Origin: Proteiniphilum sp. UBA5267
GTDB taxonomy: Bacteria; Bacteroidota; Bacteroidia; Bacteroidales; Dysgonomonadaceae
Assembly: GCA_002411515.1 (NCBI GenBank)
Contig: DHTF01000064.1
Span: forward strand, 682-12,955
Direction of reading: 5' to 3'
DNA: 12,274 nucleotides
The position numbers were made by a program, and so were the translations under genes. Under the pieces are notes generated by a model, which was not told the DNA's origin, searched no databases, and was given only the letters and a program-made list of their open reading frames with translations. Shown piece after piece: positions 1 to 5,927 of this stretch (the stretch's first letter is position 1; every line of letters begins with the position of its first letter).

Positions 1-504
1 TTTTCTATTTCAGGTCGTTCGTCCATTGAAGGAGCTTACTTTTCTAATCGTATTTATGGCGATAATATTAGTATAGGGGACAGGGAGGCAATGGATGTCG
101 ACGGTTATTCATTTTCAGTTACTCCTAGCTTGAGTTATTTTGTTATTGATAATTTATCTATTGGTGGGCAGGCTACATATTCGTTTTCAGATGGTGATTA
201 TCAAAGCAAAACGACTGAGTTTATTTTGATGCCTACTGTTGCATATTATATCCCCACAGGAAAAGTGGTACGTCCGTTTGTGGCTTTGGGCGCAGGATAT
301 GCAAATGTATCAATGGAGGATATGTCTTTTAGTGGTCTTACTTGGGCTGGCGGAGTTGGAGCTGCTTTTTTTATAAGCAATAATATCTCCATCGATTTGA
401 TGGCAGAATACGCTGAGTTGAGTGCCCGCACTTCAAATAATTCTAATTACAAATATTCAACTAAAGGATTAGGTGGCTCGGTAGGTCTTTCAGTTTATTT
501 CTGA
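1..504 (+). CDS. Outer-membrane beta-barrel protein, 5' end missing
   Basis: The frame is open from base 1, 30 codons upstream of the first ATG at 91, and the upstream residues (GRSSIEGAYFSNRIYG and on) look like continuous barrel sequence. The gene therefore most likely begins outside the window, and 91 is an internal methionine. The 167 visible residues alternate hydrophobic and polar/aromatic residues in short strands separated by Gly/Asn/Ser/Asp turns (PSLSYFVIDNLSIGG, RPFVALGAGYANVSM). They end in GLSVYF, the terminal aromatic typical of proteins inserted by the BAM machinery. This pattern matches the small 8-stranded OmpW/OMP_b-brl-like class of the outer membrane. Ligand or role cannot be told. 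It lies 36 bases upstream of a second barrel gene on the same strand, so the two are probably cotranscribed or related envelope genes. Family class is fairly sure; specific function is unknown. Confidence 0.8.
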   Translation, partial: FSISGRSSIEGAYFSNRIYGDNISIGDREAMDVDGYSFSVTPSLSYFVIDNLSIGGQATYSFSDGDYQSKTTEFILMPTVAYYIPTGKVVRPFVALGAGYANVSMEDMSFSGLTWAGGVGAAFFISNNISIDLMAEYAELSARTSNNSNYKYSTKGLGGSVGLSVYF

Positions 505-540
505 GAAAATTAACTTTCACTTTTTTAATATCGACAAAGA

Positions 541-1242
541 ATGAAACATTTTTTTATCAGTATAAGCTTATTGCTGATGACTGTCCTATCGGCATTGGCA
601 CAGGAATTTCCCAATTTTCGGATAAATTTAACGGGCGGATATACTTATTTTTTACAATCCGACCCGAATGAAGGTGGCTCGAAAATATTTATTATTGACG
701 ATGCCTATAATAACTATAACAACGATTTAGCATGGGGTTTAGATGCAGAAGGTAACGCTCATTACATTCTGAACAACAGCTTGGGTTTTGGTGCAAAATT
801 CCGGTATATGATCACCGATGCTCCTGCCACCGACCTGCTGTATGATGCCGGGAGTGAACATTACGGAGTGATATCCATGTCGGAGAAAAATGAAATTTTG
901 TTTTTTGCTCCGTCTTTCATGTATGCCCAATGGCTGGATACCAAAGGAAAATTATTGGCAACAGGCGCTTTATCGGTAGGATATGTTTATCTGGAAAGTT
1001 CGGGGAACGTAGACAAGGCATCAGCCATGTTTTCAGGCTCAAACTTAGGTCTTCAAGCAGATTTGGGTGTGGATTATTTTCTTACCCGCAATATTTCAAT
1101 CGGATTGAGTACGGGCTATTTCTATTCCAAGATTAAAGAAGTAAACATAAACCTAAGTGAAAATAAAACCAAACTACCCGAAAATTCGCAACCCAATCTC
1201 TCGAATATCAAATTGAATTTATCCCTTTCATTAAACTTTTAA
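541..1242 (+). CDS. Outer-membrane beta-barrel protein with signal peptide
   Basis: This 233-residue protein starts with a clear Sec signal peptide: Lys2, a hydrophobic core at residues 4-17, and a probable signal peptidase I site after ALA20, giving a mature N-terminus at QEFPNF. The mature part shows amphipathic strands with turns (FRINLTGGYTYF, LGFGAKFRYMI, LLATGALSVGYVYL, NISIGLSTGYFYSKI) and ends in LNLSLSLNF with terminal Phe. This is the pattern of an outer-membrane barrel of about 8-10 strands. The start ATG at 541 is the one that gives the signal peptide. A box resembling the phylum promoter (TAACTTTC at 511-518, one mismatch to TAnnTTTG, with TTTC 19 bases upstream) lies in the short gap, so it may have its own promoter. 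A lipoprotein gene follows 12 bases downstream, suggesting a shared transcript. I do not recognise a specific family. Confidence 0.8.
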   Translation: MKHFFISISLLLMTVLSALAQEFPNFRINLTGGYTYFLQSDPNEGGSKIFIIDDAYNNYNNDLAWGLDAEGNAHYILNNSLGFGAKFRYMITDAPATDLLYDAGSEHYGVISMSEKNEILFFAPSFMYAQWLDTKGKLLATGALSVGYVYLESSGNVDKASAMFSGSNLGLQADLGVDYFLTRNISIGLSTGYFYSKIKEVNINLSENKTKLPENSQPNLSNIKLNLSLSLNF

Positions 1243-1254
1243 AAAGGTATAGCT

Positions 1255-1653
1255 ATGAGAACGACATATAAGATTTTGATACTTCTCCTGGTGATTTCAG
1301 TGTTTGTTTCCTGCACCGATTATTATGTGAATTCACAAACCCCTGTTCCTGTTGAAAGAAATTATCACGACGTGATGGAAGTGCGAAAAACGGATGGAAA
1401 TTTTACTGTCGCACAAATACTAAACTCGGGTTTAGCTGTCGGAAATTACAAAATTATTGTTTTTCCAAAAGCTATGGAGATAAAGTCGTATTATGTGAAA
1501 GCCGATGCACAGGGTAACATTCAGGTAGAATACAAGCTGGAAAAAGCAATTGATGTAGAACCCGGATATGACGGAACCGTTTTTGGAGTTCTAAGAATCA
1601 TCAACGAATCAGGAAACAATGCCCTGAATGTTCCGGTAGGATTTGTTCCGTAA
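1255..1653 (+). CDS. Small lipoprotein of unknown function
   Basis: A 132-residue protein with a lipoprotein signal: basic N-terminus (MRTTYK), hydrophobic core at residues 7-18, and a lipobox ending FVSC with Cys20 as the probable lipidated residue. The mature part (about 112 residues) is rich in predicted beta strands (YKIIVFPKAMEIKSYYVKAD, GTVFGVLRIINESG) with no cysteines or catalytic motif that I can recognise. It starts 12 bases after the preceding barrel gene and is likely its operon partner; barrel plus small lipoprotein pairs are common in Bacteroidota envelopes. The residue after Cys is Thr, then Asp, so the Lys/Asp/Glu-rich surface-export tag described for this phylum is only weakly suggested. 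No promoter is needed between the genes. Function unknown. Confidence 0.8.
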   Translation: MRTTYKILILLLVISVFVSCTDYYVNSQTPVPVERNYHDVMEVRKTDGNFTVAQILNSGLAVGNYKIIVFPKAMEIKSYYVKADAQGNIQVEYKLEKAIDVEPGYDGTVFGVLRIINESGNNALNVPVGFVP

Positions 1654-1791
1654 ATTTGTTTTTTAAATCGGCTACTGTAATGTTTGATTGCGTTAAAAAA
1701 AGAAAACGGCGCCATAATGTATCCATAAAGTATACGCGGTATCTTCGTCTCAGACGTGATGCAAAGTTAGGATATTTTATCGAATCCCTGC

Positions 1792-1837
1792 AATAATTCT
1801 TTTTCCAGCCCTGCTTTTGGGCTGAAAAAGAATTATT
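1792..1837. terminator. Long bidirectional terminator-like hairpin
   Basis: Bases 1792-1811 and 1819-1837 are near-perfect inverted copies (AATAATTCTTTTTCCAGCCC against GGGCTGAAAAAGAATTATT). They form a stem of about 19 bp with one bulged C and a 7-base loop. The GC core (CAGCCC/GGGCTG) is flanked by T- and A-runs, so either strand's transcript would carry a stem followed by U-rich sequence. It sits between the converging lipoprotein gene (ends 1653, +) and hipT (ends 1943, -), where a shared terminator is expected. The rest of 1654-1942 holds no credible gene. Confidence 0.75.
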
Positions 1838-1942
1838 TAGTTTGATGACAGGTGGTAGAGAAGACGATTCGACTCTATTGCAAACTTAACAAGCATACTC
1901 TGCATGGTTGCCTATGTACGTCATGTGTGTTGTTCTGAAAAT

Positions 1943-2875
1943 TTATCCCAACCTATCGAGTCGTTCACTCAATAGTGCGATGTAGCTACTTTTGAGTTCA
2001 TCGGATAGGAAAGACCGGTTGACAAGGTCATTCATCTTCGGTTGTAGTTTCTTGTACTTAGCTATCAACAAGTCAACAGTTCGCTGTTCTATACCCATAT
2101 TTACTCCTGATGCGATGAAATCCTGACGTGTCAGTTTCTTCTTCTTTCCATTTAGTGTTAGCGCCAATTCTTCGTCATCCTTCGAATTGATAATGGCAGC
2201 ATTTAAAAGGTCATATCCTGGCGTAAGGCGTATGGCATCCTTCGGCTCATAAAGTGAGAAATTCTTCAGGTGCATATCATTGTTGCCTGTGAGCCATGAG
2301 AATAGAAGTACTTCGAAGTAGTTTGTCACGTCCATCTTTGACAAAGAAGAGAACTGTTTAATGGTCTTTCCAATCTTTTCATAGCTGCTTTTGTATTTGT
2401 ACTCAGTCTGTCTTTCTGTAAGCTGGCACATATCCTCCATGGCAATTTTCTCACCATCGGCAGTACGGTCAATACGTCTTGTGATATAGCATAAAGTGTC
2501 GTCTGCCATCCTGAAAAGAGTATGAGGAACCACCTCAATCTTCGCCAGTTCTGCAAGGTGCATGGTCAAATCCTCGACTTCAGGCATCATTGGATACTGT
2601 GAAGTCTGTGGTTTGCAGATGTAGTTGCCCCAAAGCCCTACAATAGTGAGTCTCTGTGCCCCCTCATGCTTGGCTAAATGCAGAGATAGCTTTGGCTGCA
2701 CTCCAGTCAGCGAGGTTTGATCCTTTATGACCTGAGCTGCCAATGAGTCCATATCTTCGGTGGTATAGTCAAGTGTTGGAACCTGTGCACTGCCAAAGAA
2801 TTTCTTTACACACTTAGCGTGGAAGTCCCTTTCGCCCTCAGCAAGTGGACCGTAACAGTATAGACAATTGCTCAT
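1943..2875 (-). CDS. hipT: HipT-like Ser/Thr kinase toxin (HipA C-terminal type)
   Basis: A 310-residue HipA-family kinase. Known members phosphorylate aminoacyl-tRNA synthetases (GltX for HipA, TrpS for E. coli HipT), stalling translation; the target here cannot be told. Visible motifs in order: a possible zinc site at residues 4-22 (C4, C7, H19, C22); a Gly-rich loop SLTGVQPK (55-62) whose S55 and T57 correspond to the autophosphorylation region of HipT; ATP-binding Lys in YICKP (K88); catalytic loop GNNDMHLKNF (197-206, D200 and N205); and the metal-binding Asp in TPGYDLL (D222). It lacks the N-terminal subdomain present in full-length HipA (about 440 residues), which is instead encoded by the gene just upstream. 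Start ATG at 2875 lies one base after that gene's stop, behind a strong ribosome site. All catalytic residues are intact, so it should be active. Its DNA is clearly richer in GC than the ATPase gene upstream. Confidence 0.88.
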   Translation of the reverse strand: MSNCLYCYGPLAEGERDFHAKCVKKFFGSAQVPTLDYTTEDMDSLAAQVIKDQTSLTGVQPKLSLHLAKHEGAQRLTIVGLWGNYICKPQTSQYPMMPEVEDLTMHLAELAKIEVVPHTLFRMADDTLCYITRRIDRTADGEKIAMEDMCQLTERQTEYKYKSSYEKIGKTIKQFSSLSKMDVTNYFEVLLFSWLTGNNDMHLKNFSLYEPKDAIRLTPGYDLLNAAIINSKDDEELALTLNGKKKKLTRQDFIASGVNMGIEQRTVDLLIAKYKKLQPKMNDLVNRSFLSDELKSSYIALLSERLDRLG

Positions 2876-2876
2876 A

Positions 2877-3206
2877 TTATTCCTCCTTATCTTCTATAGG
2901 TACTACACTTATCGCTCCTATGCAGTCTTTGCAGCAAAGCAGCAGGAGCGACATTCTGTCGAGAATACTGATGTCTGTGTTTCGGATAGCTACATCAAGC
3001 AGCCATCCTTCAGGAATCAGTCCGTCAAAGAATGGGAAGAGCACGGAACTCTTATAGGTCGCCTCCTGCAGGGGTAATGTTAGGCTGACAGGCTTTGGCT
3101 CCTTTGTCTTTAGGTAGTCAGGAAGGTATGCAAAAGTGTATCCTTCATCACTCTCCGTGAGGATGCCAGCAACCGTTTTCTTATAATATATCTGTGCCTG
3201 TCTCAT
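2877..3206 (-). CDS. hipS: HipS-like antitoxin, detached HipA N-terminal subdomain
   Basis: This 109-residue protein matches the N-terminal subdomain 1 of HipA (Couple_hipA family) and nothing else. It opens with the strand QAQIYYKKTVAGILTE, typical of HipA starts, and contains the signature LFPFFDGLIPEGWLLD at residues 56-71. In the E. coli HipBST system the equivalent small protein HipS binds and neutralises the kinase HipT. My recollection is that a Trp of HipS is inserted near the active site, and W68 here lies in the matching motif. The gene overlaps hipB by one base (TAATG) and ends one base before hipT, so the three are translationally coupled. I see no sign of a broken longer hipA: both frames have proper stops and starts, and the break falls at the known domain boundary. 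An antitoxin role is inferred from the family. Confidence 0.82.
   Translation of the reverse strand: MRQAQIYYKKTVAGILTESDEGYTFAYLPDYLKTKEPKPVSLTLPLQEATYKSSVLFPFFDGLIPEGWLLDVAIRNTDISILDRMSLLLLCCKDCIGAISVVPIEDKEE
2881..2888 (-). promoter_or_regulatory. Strong ribosome binding site for hipT
   Basis: On the minus strand, AAGGAGGA lies inside the last codons of hipS, six bases (counted after AAGGAGG) before the hipT ATG at 2875. Such a full match to the 16S tail is unusual in Bacteroidota, where initiation mostly does not rely on it. It supports the chosen hipT start and coupling of hipT translation to hipS. The match may be partly chance, because it also encodes the DKEE end of HipS. Confidence 0.5.
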
Positions 3207-3409
3207 TATTTATTCTCTTTTGGGGATGCTGTCATCTCGTAATTAAAATACTCAAGTAATTGATTCACCTTATCAAGTCTGAGGGATGCCTTTCCCTGCT
3301 CCAGATTGCGAATGAAATTGAGTCCCAAGCCAGACTTCATAGACAGCTCTTCCTGAGTTATCTTGTGCTCTTTTCTTAATCTTTTAACTGTAGATGCTAA
3401 GTTTGACAT
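3206..3409 (-). CDS. hipB: HipB-like helix-turn-helix repressor/antitoxin
   Basis: A 67-residue protein consisting of one XRE/Cro-type HTH domain (about residues 6-60). The helix-turn-helix is seen in ITQEELSMKSGLGLNFIRNL (17-36), followed by the usual EQGKASL turn. In hip systems HipB dimers bind operators at their own promoter and hold the toxin complex on DNA. The C-terminal tail is short (MTASPKENK), so little beyond DNA binding and dimerisation can be encoded. It is the first gene of the three-gene operon, with its TAA sharing a base with the hipS ATG. A promoter box lies 25 bases upstream. The HTH assignment is secure; the hipB name follows from the genes downstream. Confidence 0.85.
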   Translation of the reverse strand: MSNLASTVKRLRKEHKITQEELSMKSGLGLNFIRNLEQGKASLRLDKVNQLLEYFNYEMTASPKENK

Positions 3410-3433
3410 AACGAAATTATATTAGTTCGGATG

Positions 3434-3441
3434 CAAATATA
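3434..3441 (-). promoter_or_regulatory. Promoter -7 box of the hipBST operon
   Basis: Minus-strand TATATTTG matches the Bacteroidota -7 consensus TAnnTTTG and lies 25 bases before the hipB ATG, giving a short leader. No clear TTTG -33 element is seen at the usual distance. The box is the right arm of a small inverted repeat (TATATT at 3418-3423, AATATA at 3436-3441, 12 bases between), a possible but unproven HipB operator. Confidence 0.5.
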
Positions 3442-3637
3442 CGAAACATTTTTATAATTACATTAGAACGCATATAAGAATAGTAAATTCTTTTAGGCTA
3501 TATACGATATGATATAATCAGATGATTGATATTCTCTTCTATTTTGACAGACAGAATGCTTTCTAAAATCTTCTTTTTTAGCATTCATGAGATAATTTCA
3601 GGACTTATTCGTTCAATTTTAGGAGGAAGGGGGCTCT
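3442..3637. other. Intergenic region between hipB and the ATPase gene
   Basis: No credible gene is seen. It holds small inverted repeats: AAGAAT/ATTCTT at 3476-3492, GAATGCT/AGCATTC at 3554-3586 (loop 19), and AATTTTAG/CTAAAATT at 3615-3658, the last spanning the ATPase stop codon. The second could help end the ATPase transcript, but none has a convincing terminator U-tract. Confidence 0.35.
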
Positions 3638-4870
3638 TCAATTCAAAACACTAAAATTCAAAGTAGAAGATAAAAAATCTCGAATATAAATATGTTGTAT
3701 TCCTTCATAACTACTTTCGAAGGAACGTTCACCTGACACGACAACTTTTGGGTAGTTATCTTTTATCTTTAATAAGTTGCAAAATTCACGTTCAATAGTT
3801 TTGGGAGAAGTCAGTTCTGCAGAGACCTGAATATAAAGCGTTTCACCGGAACGGGTACAAACAAAGTCAATTTCTTCGGTATTCATAGCGCCAACCTTAA
3901 CTTGATAACCACAGTATAACAAGTGATTGCAAACCAAATTTTCTAATCGTTTTGCTCTATCCTGAGGCTTATATCCTGCCACTACATTCCGGATACCCAT
4001 ATTTTCAAAAAAATACTTTTCGCCTCGTTCAAATAATCTTTTACCAACAACATCATACCTGCCTATACGATGTACGACAAACGCCTCCGCAAGCGAATCG
4101 GCATACTCAGAAACCTGATTAGGAGATATATTTACTTTCTGATTCTTTAAAAAGTCACTGATACTTTTCGATGAAAAAAGACTTCCAACATTATTTGCCA
4201 AAAAACGAATAAGCTGTTCAAGAAATGCAGTATTTCTAATATTCTTACGAGCAACAACATCTCTGAGAACTATCGTAGAGTAAATACTACTAATATACTC
4301 CATCAAAACCGCTTCATTGAATGGTAAATGAATCAAGTATGGCAATCCTCCAAAGTGAGTATACTTTTCCAATGATTCATCATCATTGGGTAAACCGTGG
4401 AAGTTGAGAAACTCCATATAGGAGAGACTGTATATTCTGAACTCAACATATCGCCCACCAAGCTCATTTGCCAAATCCCCTGAAAACATTTCAGAGTTAC
4501 TGCCGGTAATATAAATATCATTGTTGTTGTCTAGCGCGAGTGACCGTATTGCCTTTTTAAAATCTTCAATTTCCTGAATTTCATCAATGAAGATATAATT
4601 CATTCTGTCGTATACTAATCTTTTATCAATATAATCATAGAGCTCTTTAAAAGATGTGATGGCCTCAAACTTTATATCTTCTTTATTAATATAAATTACA
4701 TTAGCACCATCTTCTTCCTTCATTATCAAGTCGATAAGTTGATAAAGGATAAAACTTTTACCTACACGCCTGTGTCCTACCATCACTTTGATAATAGGAG
4801 TTCGCATATAGGGTTTAATTCTATCTATATAGGAATCTCTTTTGTGTAATATCTTTGGGAGTTCTGTCAT
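3638..4870 (-). CDS. AAA_14 / DUF4143 family ATPase
   Basis: A 410-residue protein with the two-part layout of this common Bacteroidota family. The N-terminal ATPase has Walker A GHRRVGKS (residues 32-39), Walker B YIFIDE (92-97) and the family motif TGSNSEMFSGDLANELGGRY (122-141). A winged-helix-like middle follows, and a C-terminal DUF4143 region has a PD-(D/E)xK-like core EEIDFV (332-337) plus YIQVS (346-350). The IQV version, with Gln in place of the usual acidic residue and no Lys, is as I recall normal for this family, so nuclease activity is doubtful. The biological role of the family is not established. The frame is open to 4963, but the added 31 residues contain a run of Ile encoded by the AT-rich promoter, so I start at the ATG at 4868-4870, the usual start (MTELPKILHKRDSYI). 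The gene appears to stand alone and is AT-rich, unlike the hip genes. Confidence 0.85.
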   Translation of the reverse strand: MTELPKILHKRDSYIDRIKPYMRTPIIKVMVGHRRVGKSFILYQLIDLIMKEEDGANVIYINKEDIKFEAITSFKELYDYIDKRLVYDRMNYIFIDEIQEIEDFKKAIRSLALDNNNDIYITGSNSEMFSGDLANELGGRYVEFRIYSLSYMEFLNFHGLPNDDESLEKYTHFGGLPYLIHLPFNEAVLMEYISSIYSTIVLRDVVARKNIRNTAFLEQLIRFLANNVGSLFSSKSISDFLKNQKVNISPNQVSEYADSLAEAFVVHRIGRYDVVGKRLFERGEKYFFENMGIRNVVAGYKPQDRAKRLENLVCNHLLYCGYQVKVGAMNTEEIDFVCTRSGETLYIQVSAELTSPKTIEREFCNLLKIKDNYPKVVVSGERSFESSYEGIQHIYIRDFLSSTLNFSVLN

Positions 4871-4899
4871 TTTATTGTATCTATGTTTATAATCCCTAG

Positions 4900-4907
4900 C
4901 AAATATA
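4900..4907 (-). promoter_or_regulatory. Promoter -7 box of the ATPase gene
   Basis: Minus-strand TATATTTG matches TAnnTTTG and ends 30 bases before the ATG at 4870. It supports that start over the upstream one at 4963, which would place the promoter inside the coding region. No clear -33 TTTG is seen; the upstream sequence is almost pure A/T. Confidence 0.5.
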
Positions 4908-4937
4908 ATAATTATTATAATTATATCTATAATAATT
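4904..4937. repeat. Three copies of an AT-only decamer, operator-like
   Basis: TATAATAATT occurs at 4904-4913 and 4928-4937, and inverted at 4910-4919. The first two form a 16-bp perfect palindrome (4904-4919). The inverted and last copies form a 10-bp inverted repeat with 8 bases between. The array begins in the -7 box of the ATPase gene and covers the region between -7 and -33, where a repressor would bind. Low complexity means chance is a serious alternative. Confidence 0.35.
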
Positions 4938-4984
4938 GAGTAAAATATAGATTTACTGGGCAAAATGTCCGTATATCTGAATAT

Positions 4985-5007
4985 TTTCTTTCATGAAATG
5001 AAAGAAA
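4985..5007. repeat. Perfect 10-bp inverted repeat with 3-base loop
   Basis: TTTCTTTCAT and ATGAAAGAAA flank GAA. It lies 41 bases beyond the stop of the DUF4349 lipoprotein gene, so on the minus strand it could be the terminator hairpin of that operon, although the stem is AT-rich. It also directly abuts a plus-strand promoter-like box at 5008-5015, so an operator is the alternative. Confidence 0.45.
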
Positions 5008-5015
5008 TAACTTTG
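5008..5015 (+). promoter_or_regulatory. Orphan plus-strand promoter-like box
   Basis: TAACTTTG matches TAnnTTTG on the plus strand, just after the inverted repeat. No plus-strand gene follows: it would run antisense into the DUF4349 lipoprotein gene. It may be a relic of a lost gene, an antisense promoter or chance. Confidence 0.25.
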
Positions 5016-5048
5016 CAGTAGCTTGAAAAGAAAGCAAGAATTATTTCA

Positions 5049-5885
5049 TTAATTTTTCTTTCTTTTCATTTTATACTTTTTCCACAAGTAAAAGATGAAA
5101 AGAATTATAATCCATAATGGCCAAATATTTATTATAAACAGGAAGAAATCAACAAATCCGAACCACCCTTTAGATAGTGATTGCTTTAACTTTTCAGTAA
5201 ATTTATCTCGTTTTGCAGGGTTGTATTTAAAATTTCTCTGTTTTGATATTGTTAAATCAAGGGTACTATAATCAACTAAATCACTTAAATATTTTAGTCG
5301 GCCTGTTGTGCTCTCTATTTCTTCTTCTAAAGCGCGTATCATTTCTTCAATCTCAAGTATTTCTTTTATACTGTTGGCTTTCACCAATAAGTCGTTGTAA
5401 CGCTTTAGATAATTCCGTTTATTTTCAAGTCTTGTTTCCAGATCAATAAACTGGTCGGTGACATCTCGTGCGTCAATCTCTTTATAAAGTATTTCGCCAT
5501 CACCTGCCTCAATATCGGATATGAACTTCATGAAATTTTCACTTGGTATCCTTATCTTGAGATTATAAGATGTTTCCCAATCCGAATTATTAAGACTCTC
5601 GTTTGCATAATATCCCCCATGACGAATAATTAAAGTGTCGATTCGAGATTTAGTGTTTTCTAGATCTGTAACCCGAACACCTAATCGTCCATCTTTAATA
5701 ATTTTCTTTTTAGTCACCTCTTGATTCTCAATTTCATCAATCAATGGAGATGAATCAATTTGGGTTTGTTGATCAGCAAGAACAGTTTCCTCTGCCATTG
5801 TCATGTCAGCAAGATTGTCAGATTGTTTCTGTTGACAGGAAATTATTAGCAGTGCCACTAAAATAATAGATAGAAAATTTTTCAT
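5049..5885 (-). CDS. DUF4349-type lipoprotein with C-terminal membrane helix
   Basis: A 278-residue protein that I place in the DUF4349 family (function unknown) from its overall pattern. It has a lipobox ending LIISC (Cys17); an acidic, disordered stretch to about residue 60; and a two-part conserved core with KIIKDGRLGVRVTDLE near 61-76, YNLKIRIPSENF at 107-118 and DVTDQFIDLETRLENK at 141-156. A coiled coil covers about 145-200 (LEIEEMIRALEEEIESTTGR), followed by SDLVDYSTLDLTIS, a membrane helix at about 243-268 and a basic tail (KKYKMKRKKN). The basic tail should face the cytoplasm, leaving the core in the periplasm. GTG at 5886-5888 is in frame just before, but the ATG at 5883-5885 is the more likely start. 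It is the last gene of the presumed operon, 42 bases after the zinc-ribbon gene. Confidence 0.8.
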   Translation of the reverse strand: MKNFLSIILVALLIISCQQKQSDNLADMTMAEETVLADQQTQIDSSPLIDEIENQEVTKKKIIKDGRLGVRVTDLENTKSRIDTLIIRHGGYYANESLNNSDWETSYNLKIRIPSENFMKFISDIEAGDGEILYKEIDARDVTDQFIDLETRLENKRNYLKRYNDLLVKANSIKEILEIEEMIRALEEEIESTTGRLKYLSDLVDYSTLDLTISKQRNFKYNPAKRDKFTEKLKQSLSKGWFGFVDFFLFIINIWPLWIIILFIFYLWKKYKMKRKKN

Positions 5886-5927
5886 CACAGTACAATTTAA
5901 TTGTTTTCAAAAGTGGAATAGACCATC

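Noticed and set aside
91..504. Complete barrel gene starting at 91
   Set aside because: The frame is open to base 1 with barrel-like residues, and the protein from 91 would have no signal peptide, so the gene is truncated by the window edge.
1746..1756. Short palindrome CGTCT-C-AGACG as an attachment site
   Set aside because: Only 11 bases, no second copy found at the other side of the hip or ATPase genes, and no integrase in the window.
1943..3206. A frameshifted, dead full-length hipA
   Set aside because: hipS and hipT each have their own stop and start, a strong ribosome site lies between them, and the split falls at the known HipBST domain boundary with all key residues kept.
4871..4963. 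Upstream extension of the ATPase by 31 residues including a run of isoleucines
   Set aside because: The extension is encoded by the AT-only repeat array and would contain the -7 box at 4900-4907; homologues of this family, as I recall them, begin at the position of the ATG at 4870.
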